64,000 bases of DNA from Nemopilema nomurai (lineage: Eukaryota; Cnidaria; Scyphozoa; Rhizostomeae; Rhizostomatidae), in NCBI GenBank assembly GCA_003864495.1, contig ML133495.1:2611231-2675230 (forward strand), written 5' to 3'. The notes beneath the pieces were generated by a model. The model was not told the DNA's origin. It saw nothing but the letters and a program-made list of their open reading frames with translations, and ran no database searches. The number at the start of each line of letters is the position of its first letter. Position 1 is the stretch's first letter. Below are positions 14,401-25,844 of the stretch, in pieces. Position numbers and translations under genes: made by a program.

Positions 14401-16303
14401 AAAGGCTTGTTATTGAATGAACGAAACATTTATTTCTGCGCGAATTTGTGCAGTGCTTTCTGGATAATGCATGCCTCCCATCTTGGGAGCAAGCACTACA
14501 ATTGAGTCTACTGGTTGGTCTAAACGTAAAGAATAAAATATTTGATGTGATCAGACAGTGTGCTGTATCATCATCGCAAGAAAGTTCTGCTTTCTTAATA
14601 TCGCAGATCGCATATATCATATCGCATTGATTAGTTCATATCTTTTTAGACACAACCCATATATACATCAAACGAATTTAGTTTAATTGGGTTCTTTCAA
14701 CTTTGATAACAGAGTTAAGGTGCTTTATAGACAATTCTCACTAAGACAAAGGGTAGAGAAAAAAATTTGTAGTTATCAATATGGTCTCTTTCGGTGGTAC
14801 AAGGATGAAGAATACATTTGATTCATATATGGAAATCTCACAAAACCCCCGAAATATAACTGTTTCTAAATTTGATACCTAGAATGATCATAATTGCACC
14901 TATTGTTTGTGCAGGATCCAAAAATATCACTTTAGGTGAGCATTTGACCCAAAAATATCAGCTGACCCCCCTGAATGTCTGTGCGGCAGGGGGTTCAACA
15001 TTTTCTGCGTCCACAGAGGTCGTTGGCCTGGGGATCAGGGCAATTTTGCACACAAAGCTAATCATTTGGCAAAGGATCGGATGTTGTTAAAAGATTGGTC
15101 CAACTAAATCAAGAGCGCATGGCTTCGACTGAATTGTGGCCAATGCGTTGGGTACGGCAAGAGAAAATAAGCACGATGACTTTAACTTAGTTTTTCAAAT
15201 TTCACTACCCTTTTTACTTTCGCCGTGGTTATTGTTGCTTTACATGCTTTGATAAGGGAACTATTACAATAATATATTCCACAATATAAGGGCAGTTATG
15301 AACACTCGAGTTCTCGAGATTAAGACCAGCATACAGTTAATAGCAGTGTACCGGTTTAAATACAGGTCGACATACTTGGTGAACAGAAAGAGAGAGATTT
15401 GATGTCGATGATTACTTTAGCAATAAAATGATACTCCATTCATAAATTACACTATTACATTTCTCGCAAAATGGATACATTATGCAAGACGAATTCTGTC
15501 TAATTCAAAACTTATTTCAGAATGATACAAAGACCACCAGGTTTGTGTCAAAATAAAATTGTTTCGCTGAGTAAACATAATCTAATCAAGATCCCGCTTA
15601 CAAAATGAATTTCTAATAGTATTCCTGAAGGAAAGAAATTTCACGTACTCAGATACACAAATGCTTCATTAATGCTCTATGCACAACTATGTACACCTTG
15701 AAAGCAGCAACTCTACATAAGATAAAGTTAAATGACGTGGGGAGGTTGGAATCACTTTTCCCCATTGCATGCAACACAGGACTTCAAACTTGACTTCTTA
15801 TAATTAGACACCAGCACTGCTGTGTGACTTTGGTTGGGAGTACATATGGCAGGAGAACTGAACAATACAGTGGAATAAGCCACAGAAACCATACTTTACT
15901 CATCAATTTACTGATAGTGAAATTACAGAACAACAGAGACGTCTTACTGGTAGGTAGCAGGCTGATTTGAATCACTAGGGAAGAAAAAAGGAATAGCAGA
16001 ATATGGGTGGGTGTCTAATATAAGTTCTTGTTTTGAGAGACTCTCAGGATCATGGTGGTTTCGTTCATGTTGTTGCATGATATAAGCTCAGTTTAAGGGC
16101 AAAATGTGAAAATATGCCCAAAACTTAAAAAAGGAAGCCAAGTTGGTGCAGTTAAGATGGATACATGAGTGAAATTCTCCTGGCTATGAATACATCAAAA
16201 TAATTTACTATGATGTGCGCCAAAATATTTGGATGAGGCAGGTCATCCAATCATTGCAGAGAATAAATAAAAACCTTTTTGGCAATTCAGCCAGATGGTT
16301 TTT
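11427..16303. other. Intergenic region without a recognised gene
   Basis: This stretch separates the UTP20 start from the end of the RING gene. It contains several ORFs of 60-105 codons, such as 13294-13593 on the plus strand and 11440-11754 on the minus strand. None shows a recognisable domain or a convincing splice-linked continuation. The stretch nearest 11427 should hold the UTP20 promoter and 5' UTR. Degenerate duplicated blocks occur at 12231-12366, and a G-rich duplicated phrase (GGGCTCTC) at about 14290-14320. A decayed mobile element is possible but I cannot identify one. Confidence 0.6.
12231..12366. repeat. Degenerate tandem duplication of about 70 bases
   Basis: Two diverged copies of one block lie side by side. 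Both contain a core resembling TCAGAGTTNCCNTCTCCTAG, at about 12275-12295 and 12344-12364, and the bases upstream of each core are also similar. It is an old local duplication or part of an interspersed repeat. Confidence 0.5.
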
Positions 16304-19300
16304 TTAGGAGGTATAGTGCCGTATGACATTATCTATTTTAGCTCTGCATATTGGACACTTTTCACCTTTAGTCTTTAAAATCCATGCACATCGCATACAG
16401 CAACATATGTGGCCTGTGTTTCCATGCACAATTGTTGCATTCTTACGGCGGACCATACACACAACACACCTTTGAGACTCATCAGGCTCCTCTTTATCAT
16501 CTTCTGGCCTCAATTCTGCAAACACAATGTGTAAGCTTAGAAAAAACTGACTCTATGATATAAATATTCTAATTTTGATTCATAAAAGCTTGTCAATGAA
16601 CATTGTTTATCATGAAGAGTAAATACATATAAATATAAATAAATAATATATAAATATAAATAGTACATAAATATATATCTTTCTCTGTAGTTGTAACCAA
16701 ATAATCAAAGATCATAGGAGATGTGGAAATCACACACAGTAAAAATAGCAATTGTCTGATGTACTGATGTACGGAATTATCTGCATTAAAAAAATCACTT
16801 TTAGAATCAAACCTGGAAGTGGTATCGTTGGTTGGTTCAATGTAGGCTGTGGGCAAGGTACTTCATTCCCAAAATCTGACAAAAGGAAAAAAGGGTTAAG
16901 AAAGCTATTTTAAACTTCCTAGAACACTAAAAAGGTGCAAAGAAGGTAAAATAGTACAAAAAACAAGCCAATGTAGAAGTTTTCTGCATTATGAAACTAG
17001 GGTATTATACAATAATTTATATAAAGGTATGGCAGATCATAACAGTTATCATTGTAGCCTATTCATAAAGATAAGTGACATTTTTCGTATCTTGCTTTTA
17101 GAAAAAAAGCTAGCTTTTTCTTAAAAGAATCAAATAAAGTACCAATTGAGTTGGATAGTATTGAAATTAAAATCAGGTGAAGAACCGGAAAGTCTTAAAT
17201 GTGATAAAATGAGGAATTAATGAAAGATTAGATATTTGTATCTGCAACAACACAGCTAATTGACCACATTGAGCTAAAGAGTGGTTGTTAATATTAACAA
17301 AGAAAGAAAATTGAGCAGAGATCAACTTGAGGTTCAGTATGTGCTCACAAAATGTTTTTCAAAAAGGTCATGGTTTACCTCCAAGAAAAGCAACATACAT
17401 TAAAAAACATAAATTTAGTGCACTTAATCAAAGAAAAAAATTAATTATTACTTTCTCTTGGCCAGTTTGTGAGGTTTTTCACACAAAACAAGCAAACATC
17501 ATATCTGCATGTGGAACAATGAAAGGATTTGTCTCTTCCATTTATTCCTTGTCCACCAGGTGAGCCACAGACATCACAAGCCCATCTCCCATTAAAATCA
17601 TTGTATGACAACCTTGTATCAGTGATAGTCAAAGGATGTTGATGAAAAGGGAAATCATATTCTTTCAAACAGTAGTCACAAGAATCAAAGTCACAATCTG
17701 CACAATGCCATGGAAAGCGGCTGCAAAGAATGAAAGTTAGTTATAAACTGAAGTTGCAACACATTTTTAAAAAAGTGAACACTGGTGATAGTGATAATGC
17801 TGTAGCACAGGATGAATAGATAAATCATAAATCTACTTGAAAATTATTTAAAAAAATTAATTTTGTGATTAAGTTAACAGCTGTGGTTTAAAGCTTAAGA
17901 AGAAAATAAGTGATACATATGTTGACAGCTAACCTTCCAATTTCACTGCCACTTAGACCACAAGAATCACAAAGCCATAAACCAGTTGATTCTCCATACA
18001 TCAGGATTGAATCAGCTGGTTTGAGCGTATGGACATGAATCGGGTGTGGTTTTCCATGGAAGCACTCATGACAAAGATCAAATTGATCCAAAGGGCAATG
18101 GTATCCATGGCTTTGCTGAAGCTGTTGCTTATTCCTTCCACAGTGATCGCACTTCCAGCCACCTTGAAACTCTGGATAAACTCTTGCCATATTCATCCGA
18201 TACAAAGGATGCTGGTGTCTAAGGTGCATGTGCCCCTTAAAACAGTCATCACACAGATCATAATTGCATGTACCACAATGGTACGGCATCCTGGAATTGC
18301 CTTGTGAGCCACCACACCCATCACACGTCCACCGTCCTTGGTATTGTTGATATACAACATTAGGATCTACCTTCATAAGTGGGTGTTCATGGACTGCCCT
18401 TTGCATGTTGAACATACTATAATAAAGCAGATCAATTGTAAAAGCTTGTCTCTCAACAAATTGGGGAAGGGTGGGGGAGGGTGTAGTTGCTGACCCTATT
18501 TTCACCATCAATTTGTTTAAATAACTTCAAGAACAGTTTATCATGTTTTCATCTGCATCTAGCAGCAATATAATTTTAGTCAAAAAATTATTAAATCTAA
18601 AATAGAAAAAAGTTTTAGGCAAAAATAAGATTAAGAATTGGAAAACTTTCTTTTTGCACAATCTTATCAATTAAATATTACTCAATTATCAATCTTGCTT
18701 ATTATTCTATCAGTGAAATTTGACAAAATATGTACCATCTTCCCATTGGTGCTTCACTGAATCAGTAGAGTGAAAATTAAAATCTTTACCAGGGAGCTTG
18801 AAAGGATTTTGAACTAAATTGTTTGCATGCGTTTTTCTCTTTATTCTAAGAAGGAAAATTTTACTTCATATCTAGCAAGTTAATCCTAAATAGTGATGTT
18901 TTACAACTGGTTTACTCCATTTAAGACACGCAACCGTGGCTACCAAAGTCATGAATCATGAGAACGGGCAAACTTAAAGGCCTCAGCCATAGTGGGCTGG
19001 AGCCGAAGGCCTAACATTAGCCCAATTGTCAGCAATTAGCAATGTTAGCTGCTGCTATAATACATTGCGTGAAAGAGTTTTAGAGGAAATACCTGATACT
19101 TTTACACAGTTTTTAATATAAATAAAAAAGATAAAAATGAAACAACTAAAACGACACCTCTTGACAAAAGTCTTGAAGAGGGCTAAAAGGAAACAGACCT
19201 GTCTGGACACAAACAACAAAATTATGGATTCGGCTAAATTTCGGGACAATTAGTGTCCCATAGCTGAGATAAAAAAATCATAAAAATACGAAACATACGT

Positions 19301-19462
19301 TATCGTCACTCCCGATATTGAAACAGTGCCAAATAGGCACGAACTATTCTCCTTTACAGTAAAACAAGATACGTTTTCGATTCGGCAGCCATTTGTTGGA
19401 GACTCTTTGATTGCAAGCGTGACGTTGCGCAGGAGTAAGACGACACGGCGATCCCAGTCCAT
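16304..19462 (-). CDS. C1-like zinc-repeat protein with a C-terminal MDM2-type RING (probable E3 ubiquitin ligase)
   Basis: Five exons, 19462-19299, 18416-17934, 17720-17452, 16875-16813 and 16515-16304, join in phase into 396 residues. Residues 1-55 come from exon 1 and are unremarkable. Residues about 64-305 hold four copies of a zinc-binding unit with the pattern HPL, then YxGxWxCDxCG, then YHCxxCxYDLCxxC, like DC1/C1-like or ZZ fingers. A linker rich in P, D and E follows. Residues 343-396 form a RING with ligands C-x2-C, then H and H in HGNTGH, then C-x2-C and CPIC. That C2H2C4 order and the HGxTGH box are characteristic of MDM2/MDMX. The RING predicts E2 binding and ubiquitin transfer. 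No p53-binding SWIB domain or RanBP2 finger is visible, so it is not a standard MDM2. Exon 1 is the least certain part, but it has a clean GTATGT donor and correct phase. Confidence 0.85.
16613..16680. repeat. AT-rich low-complexity tract
   Basis: This is an almost pure A/T stretch built from repeated TAAATA units. It lies in the intron between the last two exons of the RING gene. Confidence 0.6.
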
Positions 19463-20276
19463 AGAAGTAAGAATATGGACACAGAATAAAGAGGGGTGGA
19501 TTTCTCTCTATTTTGTTGTGCAACTGCAGGAATGGGCGTTTGAGCAGAAGTTAATGGTCTTATCTTGTATATGTGCATAATTTTTTTACCACTGCTTTCC
19601 CACAGAGGTGACACAGCCGTTAAGTACTACATCAAACAATCTAGTGGAAATTGGTTAGAAAAGAACTCGGCACATGTTAGACTTTTACAAAAAACTTGAT
19701 GATAGAATACAAGGAAACTCGTTTTGTAAAGTTGATGGTCTTTTTTCAAGTTATTTGTGCTACTTGTGGATTTGTGAATAGCTCAAAAATGTTATGCTGT
19801 TTTCGAAGTCCATACCAAAGGAAACCTATGTGGGTGAATTTGTAGATCTAGACATTATATAATTAATGATAAATCTAAAATAGTGCATTAACTCAAGAGC
19901 TTTTTGGAATTAGGTGCTCAAATTTCCATGATTTTCTATTTTATGAATACCTATTAAACTTCAAGAAAATCTGTCCATAAGGGTGCAGTGGCATTGATGG
20001 TTTGACATGGAGCCATCCATTAGCAAAGTGCAACGTACACAGAAAGGTACTGAATTGTAGAGTTCTCAGTAGAATACAAAGCAGAATCTTTATATTAAAA
20101 AATCACAGAGGTCATAGAAATAAAACTAGAAATTGTAACAAGCATATTGAATTTATTAGCTCAATATATTCACTGCATGCAATATCACTATACACAAAGA
20201 CAGCTTAGTAACTCTGATGAAAACTGTCCAATAATAAAGTTGCCACAACTTGATCATACTAAGTAAGAATCAGCAC
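19463..20276. other. Intergenic spacer between the RING and COX7A-like genes
   Basis: No gene is recognised here. The spacer should hold the RING gene promoter next to 19463. On the minus strand it also holds an AATAAA polyadenylation signal candidate at 20157-20152, about 120 bases beyond the COX7A-like stop codon. Confidence 0.55.
20152..20157 (-). promoter_or_regulatory. Candidate polyadenylation signal of the COX7A-like gene
   Basis: A minus-strand AATAAA hexamer lies about 120 bases downstream of the COX7A-like stop. Its position is suitable for 3'-end formation, but such hexamers are frequent by chance in AT-rich DNA. Confidence 0.4.
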
Positions 20277-20965
20277 TTAATTTTTCTTCATTTTTCCACT
20301 AGCCATCATTCCCATGAAGTAAAATGACAAGCCTAGTCCAACAACAGAAGCTCCCATCAGTGACTTGTAGAGGGTTGCATCTGATCTGGTTTTAAGGAAA
20401 ACTGGGTTGCTTCCTTTCTAAAAAAATGATGAGAAAATCATCATACTTATGAACTGCAAATGAACTATGTAGACAACAAAAGCAACACCATTAGCAGCAC
20501 TATGCATGTATCAGGAAACAGAGTAGATCATTACATATATATGCACATGCCAATGAATAACAATCTCTGAAAATAAAATAAGCATATACAAATAGCAACA
20601 TATTTTAATTATTGCTTAAGCCAATGTTGATATAGAGAAGTTCAGCAATTTCTTTTGCTTCCATGTTTTCCTACAAGAATACCTTAAACAGAAATTTTAA
20701 GCCATGCCTTAACTATAGATTGAGGCATTTCTTCTTTGAGGAGATTGCAGTAAAAATAACAAAGGGTGAGAAGTCTTCAGCAGTAAAAACTTGCTGTTAG
20801 TTCTGTGCAAGCAATAGAATTTGTATTTGTTAGTTCTTCTCGCATCATCAAGTTTTTTTAAAAAGAATAGCTTTACTGTCTTACCTGAAAAAATTCTTGA
20901 AATATTCTAACCCTGTTGGGCCTTTTGACATACTGATTAAGGAAACTATCTTGCAGCACACCCAT
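20277..20965 (-). CDS. COX7A-like cytochrome c oxidase subunit
   Basis: Two exons, 20965-20885 and 20417-20277, join in phase 0 into a 74-residue protein. COX7A is a small single-pass subunit of complex IV in the inner mitochondrial membrane. Residues 20-30 contain a RxxIFQE segment like the family's KLFQE. Next come NPVFLK, an acidic-LY stretch (DATLYK) and one hydrophobic helix (about residues 46-64) ending in MMASGK. This is the COX7A order of PVxLK, then D-x2-LY, then the transmembrane helix, then MA. The length fits a mature subunit. The presequence is short or lies in an unseen upstream exon, because an in-frame stop precedes the ATG unless a splice at about 20985 is used. Exon 2 follows a T-rich acceptor. 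Only the short motifs support the name. Confidence 0.75.
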
Positions 20966-22082
20966 ATCTAACTTTGCTTGCTAAAATCTGGTAAAAAAGT
21001 AAATATTTGAAAGAAAATTGAAAGGCAAATGGTATTTGTAACATTTTTGTTAGAATTTCTGTGTGGCAAATGGCAAACAAAAGATTTAGAATCAAAATGC
21101 AAATCCTTAAGGTTGGAATGCATTAAGCACTTAGGTGCAGCATTCAGTTGACTGGCAACTGAATACTTAGTGTATCTGCAGAAGTTGTCTAATTTTTGCA
21201 ATGAGTTTTCGCATTAACAACATTTTACATTTTAATAGTTGTACATATTGAACTTTCTAGCAACAAAATACCCAAAAGTTCTCTTCATATTCTCTAACCC
21301 CAGTTGATTGCTATTGTTCTGCGAGGCCATGATTTGAATTACTACTTTGTGAAGGCTTTAGTAAATGATTAAGAAGAATAGGGTAAGGCGAAGTTAAAGT
21401 GAGACAATGAACAGTTTCATCCTAGTGAAAAGCTCAACTCCCATGAAAAAAATGATGTAAAAGTGTGTTGTTCACTTGGTAATCAATGAAAAATGTCTTA
21501 GTGTGATTAAGAAACAAGAATTTAGGTGACTGTAAACATCAGCCCTTAAAAATAATGTCTGAACGTATTATTCTAGAAGTGTCTCTGCGATAGTGCTATA
21601 TTTTACATGGCCAATTTGGATAAAAACAGATATCGTTTCAATGTTCTTGTCCTGAAAAAGCTTCGACACAGAAACACACTTTATATCTGTTTAATCTGTT
21701 TAGTTGCATACTATGAGAGTGAATGTATAATTTTCATCAAAGAGGTTTCATTTTTGTGTCTTATTAAAGATTTAAGTAAAAATGACCACCCGGCTTTCGC
21801 AAAATTTAGGCCTGTTTCATTGATCTTAGTATTCCCTTAGGTAAGCAGCGTGGAAAAATTCGCGGACTTGTAGCTAGAAATGCATCTTGAGCATTTAAGA
21901 GAACTAATTATAAAAAATTATAACATATAGTTCATATAAATACCTTCAATTGCTCCTATAATAAAAAAACTGGCAATTTCTGACTGATTTTTAGCAGAGA
22001 TACTAAGAGGGCTCCACCGCAAGCATTGATACAACTCCGCAACTTTTATGCATCGAAAACGAGGCCCACTGCTTATCACAAC
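20966..22082. other. Spacer upstream of the COX7A-like and prefoldin-like genes
   Basis: The two flanking genes point away from each other, so this spacer probably carries both promoters. No further gene is recognised. The plus-strand ORF at 21607-21840 has no recognisable family. A 16-base phrase, GTAAGGCGAAGTTAAA, at 21382-21397 recurs about 1 kb downstream. Confidence 0.5.
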
Positions 22083-22363
22083 ATGGCGGATAAGGAAAGT
22101 GATTTTTCTGTTCAGAAGCAGGTAATAAGATAGCATACGTTTTATTGATAATGTGTATAAGGTTCAAATTATTCGAAAACCTTCCATGTCATTTTTTTAT
22201 ATCATCTCTCTAGGTAATCGAATTGAATGTTGCCAAGGCAGAACTTGAATCTATGAGAAGTGGCAAGGTCTGTGATGAATTTCATAAATTATTTCATAGT
22301 ATTGCCAGTACCCAACAAGTACTTTATCAACAAGTTGGTGATGTTTTTCTCAGAAGTGATTAA
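22083..22363 (+). CDS. Short prefoldin-like ORF, possibly frameshifted
   Basis: Exon 1 (22083-22121) begins with ATGGCGG in good initiation context and ends at a GTAATA donor. Exon 2 starts at 22214 after a T-rich acceptor, phase 0, and reads to TAA at 22361-22363, giving 62 residues. The protein has a charged helix (KAELESMRSGK) and then YQQVGDVFLRSD. That resembles the hairpin of beta-type prefoldin subunits (PFDN4 has YQIGDVF) and the ASNSD1-uORF protein ASDURF. The second prefoldin helix is missing in this frame. A helix-like run with EAKNHL continues in a +1 frame to a stop at about 22433. Possible explanations are a broken gene, a sequence error or an unrecognised short intron. The family call is tentative. 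Confidence 0.42.
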
Positions 22364-24450
22364 AGAAGCTAAAAATCATCTATCTATTATGAGTAAGGCG
22401 AAGTTAAACTGGGCATAAAGGCCCCTGGGAATCAAGACACACTATCTTCATGTCGCAATAGCTTTCCACTTGAGTTTAGACTTTATACAGTATCCAAAAA
22501 GCACACTAAAGAACTTGACGTATCCATATAAAGCACAAAGCAATAGCTGAAATATACATGTGGTTAATAAGTCATTGCCACTTGAGTCCCAATTTATTTT
22601 CCTCAAATATATTAGAATATGCCCAGGAATTGAAACCTTTTTGCATTTTGTATTCTAGAAAGTGTACCTGAAAAGAAACAATCTATTCTTCCTTTCAAGC
22701 AACCAAGAAGCAAAAGACTCTTTGAAAGGTTTTACTATTCAAGCTTAAATTCTAATTCTTGATGCAAACAGCTGAGTAGATGTTTTAGAGGTGTCATTTT
22801 AACACTTCAGTACAAGTTTTTCATGGTAAGCCCCTTAACATATCTAAATAAATCACATATTATCTGAATGGAAGTACAAACAGTCAAACACACTATTATT
22901 AACAAATTGCAAACATGTGGTTATTTCATTTATTAGGACTTTTTAATTTTTGTGGATTTCTGTTGTTTTATTGTTAGATCAGAATGGGTTTTAAATCTAA
23001 TGCACTTAATGATAGACAGGAAACAATATACCTTGTTATGATTTTATCAGAATACACATGACTCAATGTGATTGTACTTCTTTTCACACCAGCCTATCTC
23101 AAAGATGCAACAGAGTCCCTTCCAGAGAGCAAGACTTGGTCTTAAGGGAACAGTGATACTACATCCTATCTGCCAATCTTATAAGGAAAAGTTATTACAG
23201 AGACATTTTTTAAACATGTAACAAATTCTTCATATAGATATGTCAAATGACAGAATGTTCCTGAAAAAGAACTATTGGGGCACTAGGAAAAATATTCTTG
23301 TTAACTCTCCTTGTTCTAAATTTTAGTTTTGTTTATTACATAAACGCCAATTGGAACAAACTCCCCTGTATTCAAAAGCATATTTATATGAATAATTTGA
23401 ACTGTTTTCTGTATTCTTGCTAAAACAAGCAAGTGGAAGGCATGGGTGGAAGGTGATAACTGTGTTATGTTCACCAAAGACTTATTTAAAGGAGGGTTTA
23501 TTGGCAAGTCTCAATACCAAAGGATTATTATTGGAACAATGTAGTCAAAATTTTGTTCTAACTGTATTCCATTTGTACTGAAAATTAATGTAACTAGATT
23601 GCTGTAAGTAGTTATTTAATGTTGTAGATGTTTGAAACAGCAATTTTTGTTGGATACTTTTATTTTGAAATTGCTTTTTGGCTCTATTTCTAGTTCAAAC
23701 CTACCTACACTTACTTTTATGCCACTGTACAGATGAATAGGCCTACTGTACAAGCTCTATTAAGCCCTGGGGGATGTAGGGTGGCTTTTTGGAGAGGGAG
23801 GCTTCTTTCGAAAGTCAAGATCAAAGATACAAAAGTGATTTTTATTTTCCTGTATTTTTCTGGTTTATACCCAAAAACGAAAATTTATAACAAAACAGTG
23901 ACTGAAATCTAATTGTTAAATCAATGAAATACATCATGATCTCTAACTAAGTCATTGCACTTTACTCTGTAGTCTTTCTTATAGAAATTTTTGACAAATA
24001 GCTTTATGTTTGTTTGTATTCATCAAAAAATGGTTCATTAATAGAGACACTTCAAACATTCATAAATAGAAGAGGTACAATTGAAAGCAACAACAATAAA
24101 TTTTGAAGGAATCTATCAAATCTTTAAAAAATGCACATCAATCAAACATTAAGTTAGAAATGGGAGTTACCGATATATGCAGTTTTCAAGTCTCAATTTT
24201 ACACCTTTTCGCACATTTAGATTTGAGGAACTTTCCCGATTCAAATGATTCAAACACAGCCTCTGCGGGGTAATCCAATAACCCTCAGAAGCAGCAGCCT
24301 GTATTTAGGCCAGTAGGAAACTGCTGACGGGAAACAACATTTAGAAGCAAATAAGTTGTTACTGTAGCGTAAGCATTTTTGCTTGATCTAAGTCATTATC
24401 GACTTGGTGAAGATGAGTAAGTTTTAAACGCCTTTGATACCTAAAAAGTC
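22364..24450. other. Intergenic region without a recognised gene
   Basis: No coding region is recognised. The direct-repeat phrase GTAAGGCGAAGTTAAA recurs at about 22393-22408. A G-rich patch at 23765-23812 contains GGGGG and GAGGCTTCTTTCGA. It is faintly similar to the GGGGGCTTATTCGA units of the inverted-repeat element at 46841 and may be a decayed relative. Confidence 0.45.
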
Positions 24451-25342
24451 ATGCTATCGAGACGAATTGCTTCATTTAGTCACAGCTTGTTCAAGTTTAA
24501 GGTCCGCTCACTGGAAGTTGGGTCAACAGTCCCATTTTTCAAAAGGTGTCCTATTCTGGGAAGCCACCAGCTGCAACAGTATGGATGCTTTGGCACCTTC
24601 AACAATTTAACCTTTTAGAAGATATGTTTCCTTGGTGACACGTTCTGGGGATTTGAAGAGGAGAAGGCTGCTTCCAAACCATTCCTTTCGATTTAATCAT
24701 AGTGGCACGAATTCTTCGAAAAAACAGCATTTATTCTTGAGTGTCGTAAAAACAGTCCTTCTGGTGACCGGCGCAAGTGTCTGGGCGGCATTGATTCTAG
24801 TATATTTTTGGGTGGAGGATTTTAAGGTCGAAAAGTCGGAGAGAATAGATTTGCCCCCGCCCGAAGTTGGATCGATCCCCAGGGATTTGAGATTTCTGGG
24901 AATAACAAGCAATGAAGGGGATTTGGACGAGGAAGCTGTAGTACTAAATGATAGTGACTGGCTTAAAAATGAAATCAACTTGAAGCTAAGTGCATTCAAT
25001 GATGTGTGGCGCAAATTGTGTAAAGAAGATGGAGTATTGTCATGTCTTGGTGCACCAGTTGAGATATGTGGCTACAAATGTAACAGTGCTACCATTGATG
25101 ATGCTGACCTGTTTCTAAAGGATGTTGACGAGAAGAATAAATGGTTTGCAAATTGTTATATTGAAGGTAAAAGAGGAGCTGGTGTACTTTCGATTCTATT
25201 TGAGAGGGTACACACAGAATCAGATTGGATACCTACCAAGGTACATCTAGAAACTCTGAAAGAATCTGGGGAAGTTATTTGCAATGTATCTGGCAATTTA
25301 CCAAATGGTCTAAGGAATTTCACAAGATTGTCTGATTTGTAG
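24451..25342 (+). CDS. Mitochondrial single-pass protein with a Coa1/Tim21-like domain
   Basis: Exon 1 (24451-24545) and exon 2 (24619-25342) join across a 73-base intron into 272 residues. An in-frame TAA lies six bases before the ATG. The first 25 residues are rich in R, S and F with no acidic residue until E22, as in mitochondrial presequences. One hydrophobic helix spans about residues 77-96. The region at about 150-262 has the alpha/beta arrangement shared by Coa1 and Tim21: LGAPVEICGY, an acidic stretch, IEGKRGAGVLSILFER, then a W followed by two beta strands. Coa1 aids assembly of complex IV and Tim21 links TIM23 to the respiratory chain, so the predicted site is the inner membrane with the domain in the intermembrane space. 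I cannot separate the two families by eye. An AATAAA lies at 25592-25597. The exon 1 donor (GTGTCC) is weak, but its phase fits. Confidence 0.62.
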
Positions 25343-25844
25343 TTTTTTAAAATATATATGTAATTCACATTTATAGCTAATTCTGTAATTGTTCATTCTC
25401 TACATTTGCATTGGAAGTGTTGATGAGATTAAAGTTTTACAATACTATTTACTTTTAACACTCAAATAAGGTCATTGCACCAAATAAGATTTCAATTGAA
25501 ATGAGTAAACTCTTTCTTTGGCTGCTTTCCTTATTTAAAGGAACCAATTTTGAACAACTTTAAGTTTTGAAGATAATTTGTGTACAGAATTAATAAAAAA
25601 GTTTAATGATTTGTAAACCAGACAACTGTTGCTATAAAGGCAACAGACAGTTGAAAAAAATTTCTTCTACAGAGAAATTTTTCCTCTGTTCATCCTGTAA
25701 TAGTATCATTTGTTAGTCATTGAGTGAATTTATAGTGAAGGACGAAAACTATACACACATGGTTTTTGCGTAGGGTAGTCTTTGCTCTATACTAAAAAGC
25801 AGATATATATACAATTTTAAATTATTATGGTGCTATTCTGGAAA
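25343..25844. other. Convergent 3' spacer
   Basis: This spacer lies between the ends of two converging genes. It contains AATAAA at 25592-25597, suited to the plus-strand gene. It also has an imperfect hairpin at 25623-25653 (CAACTGTTGC pairing with GCAACA and GTTG around a bulge). Confidence 0.5.
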
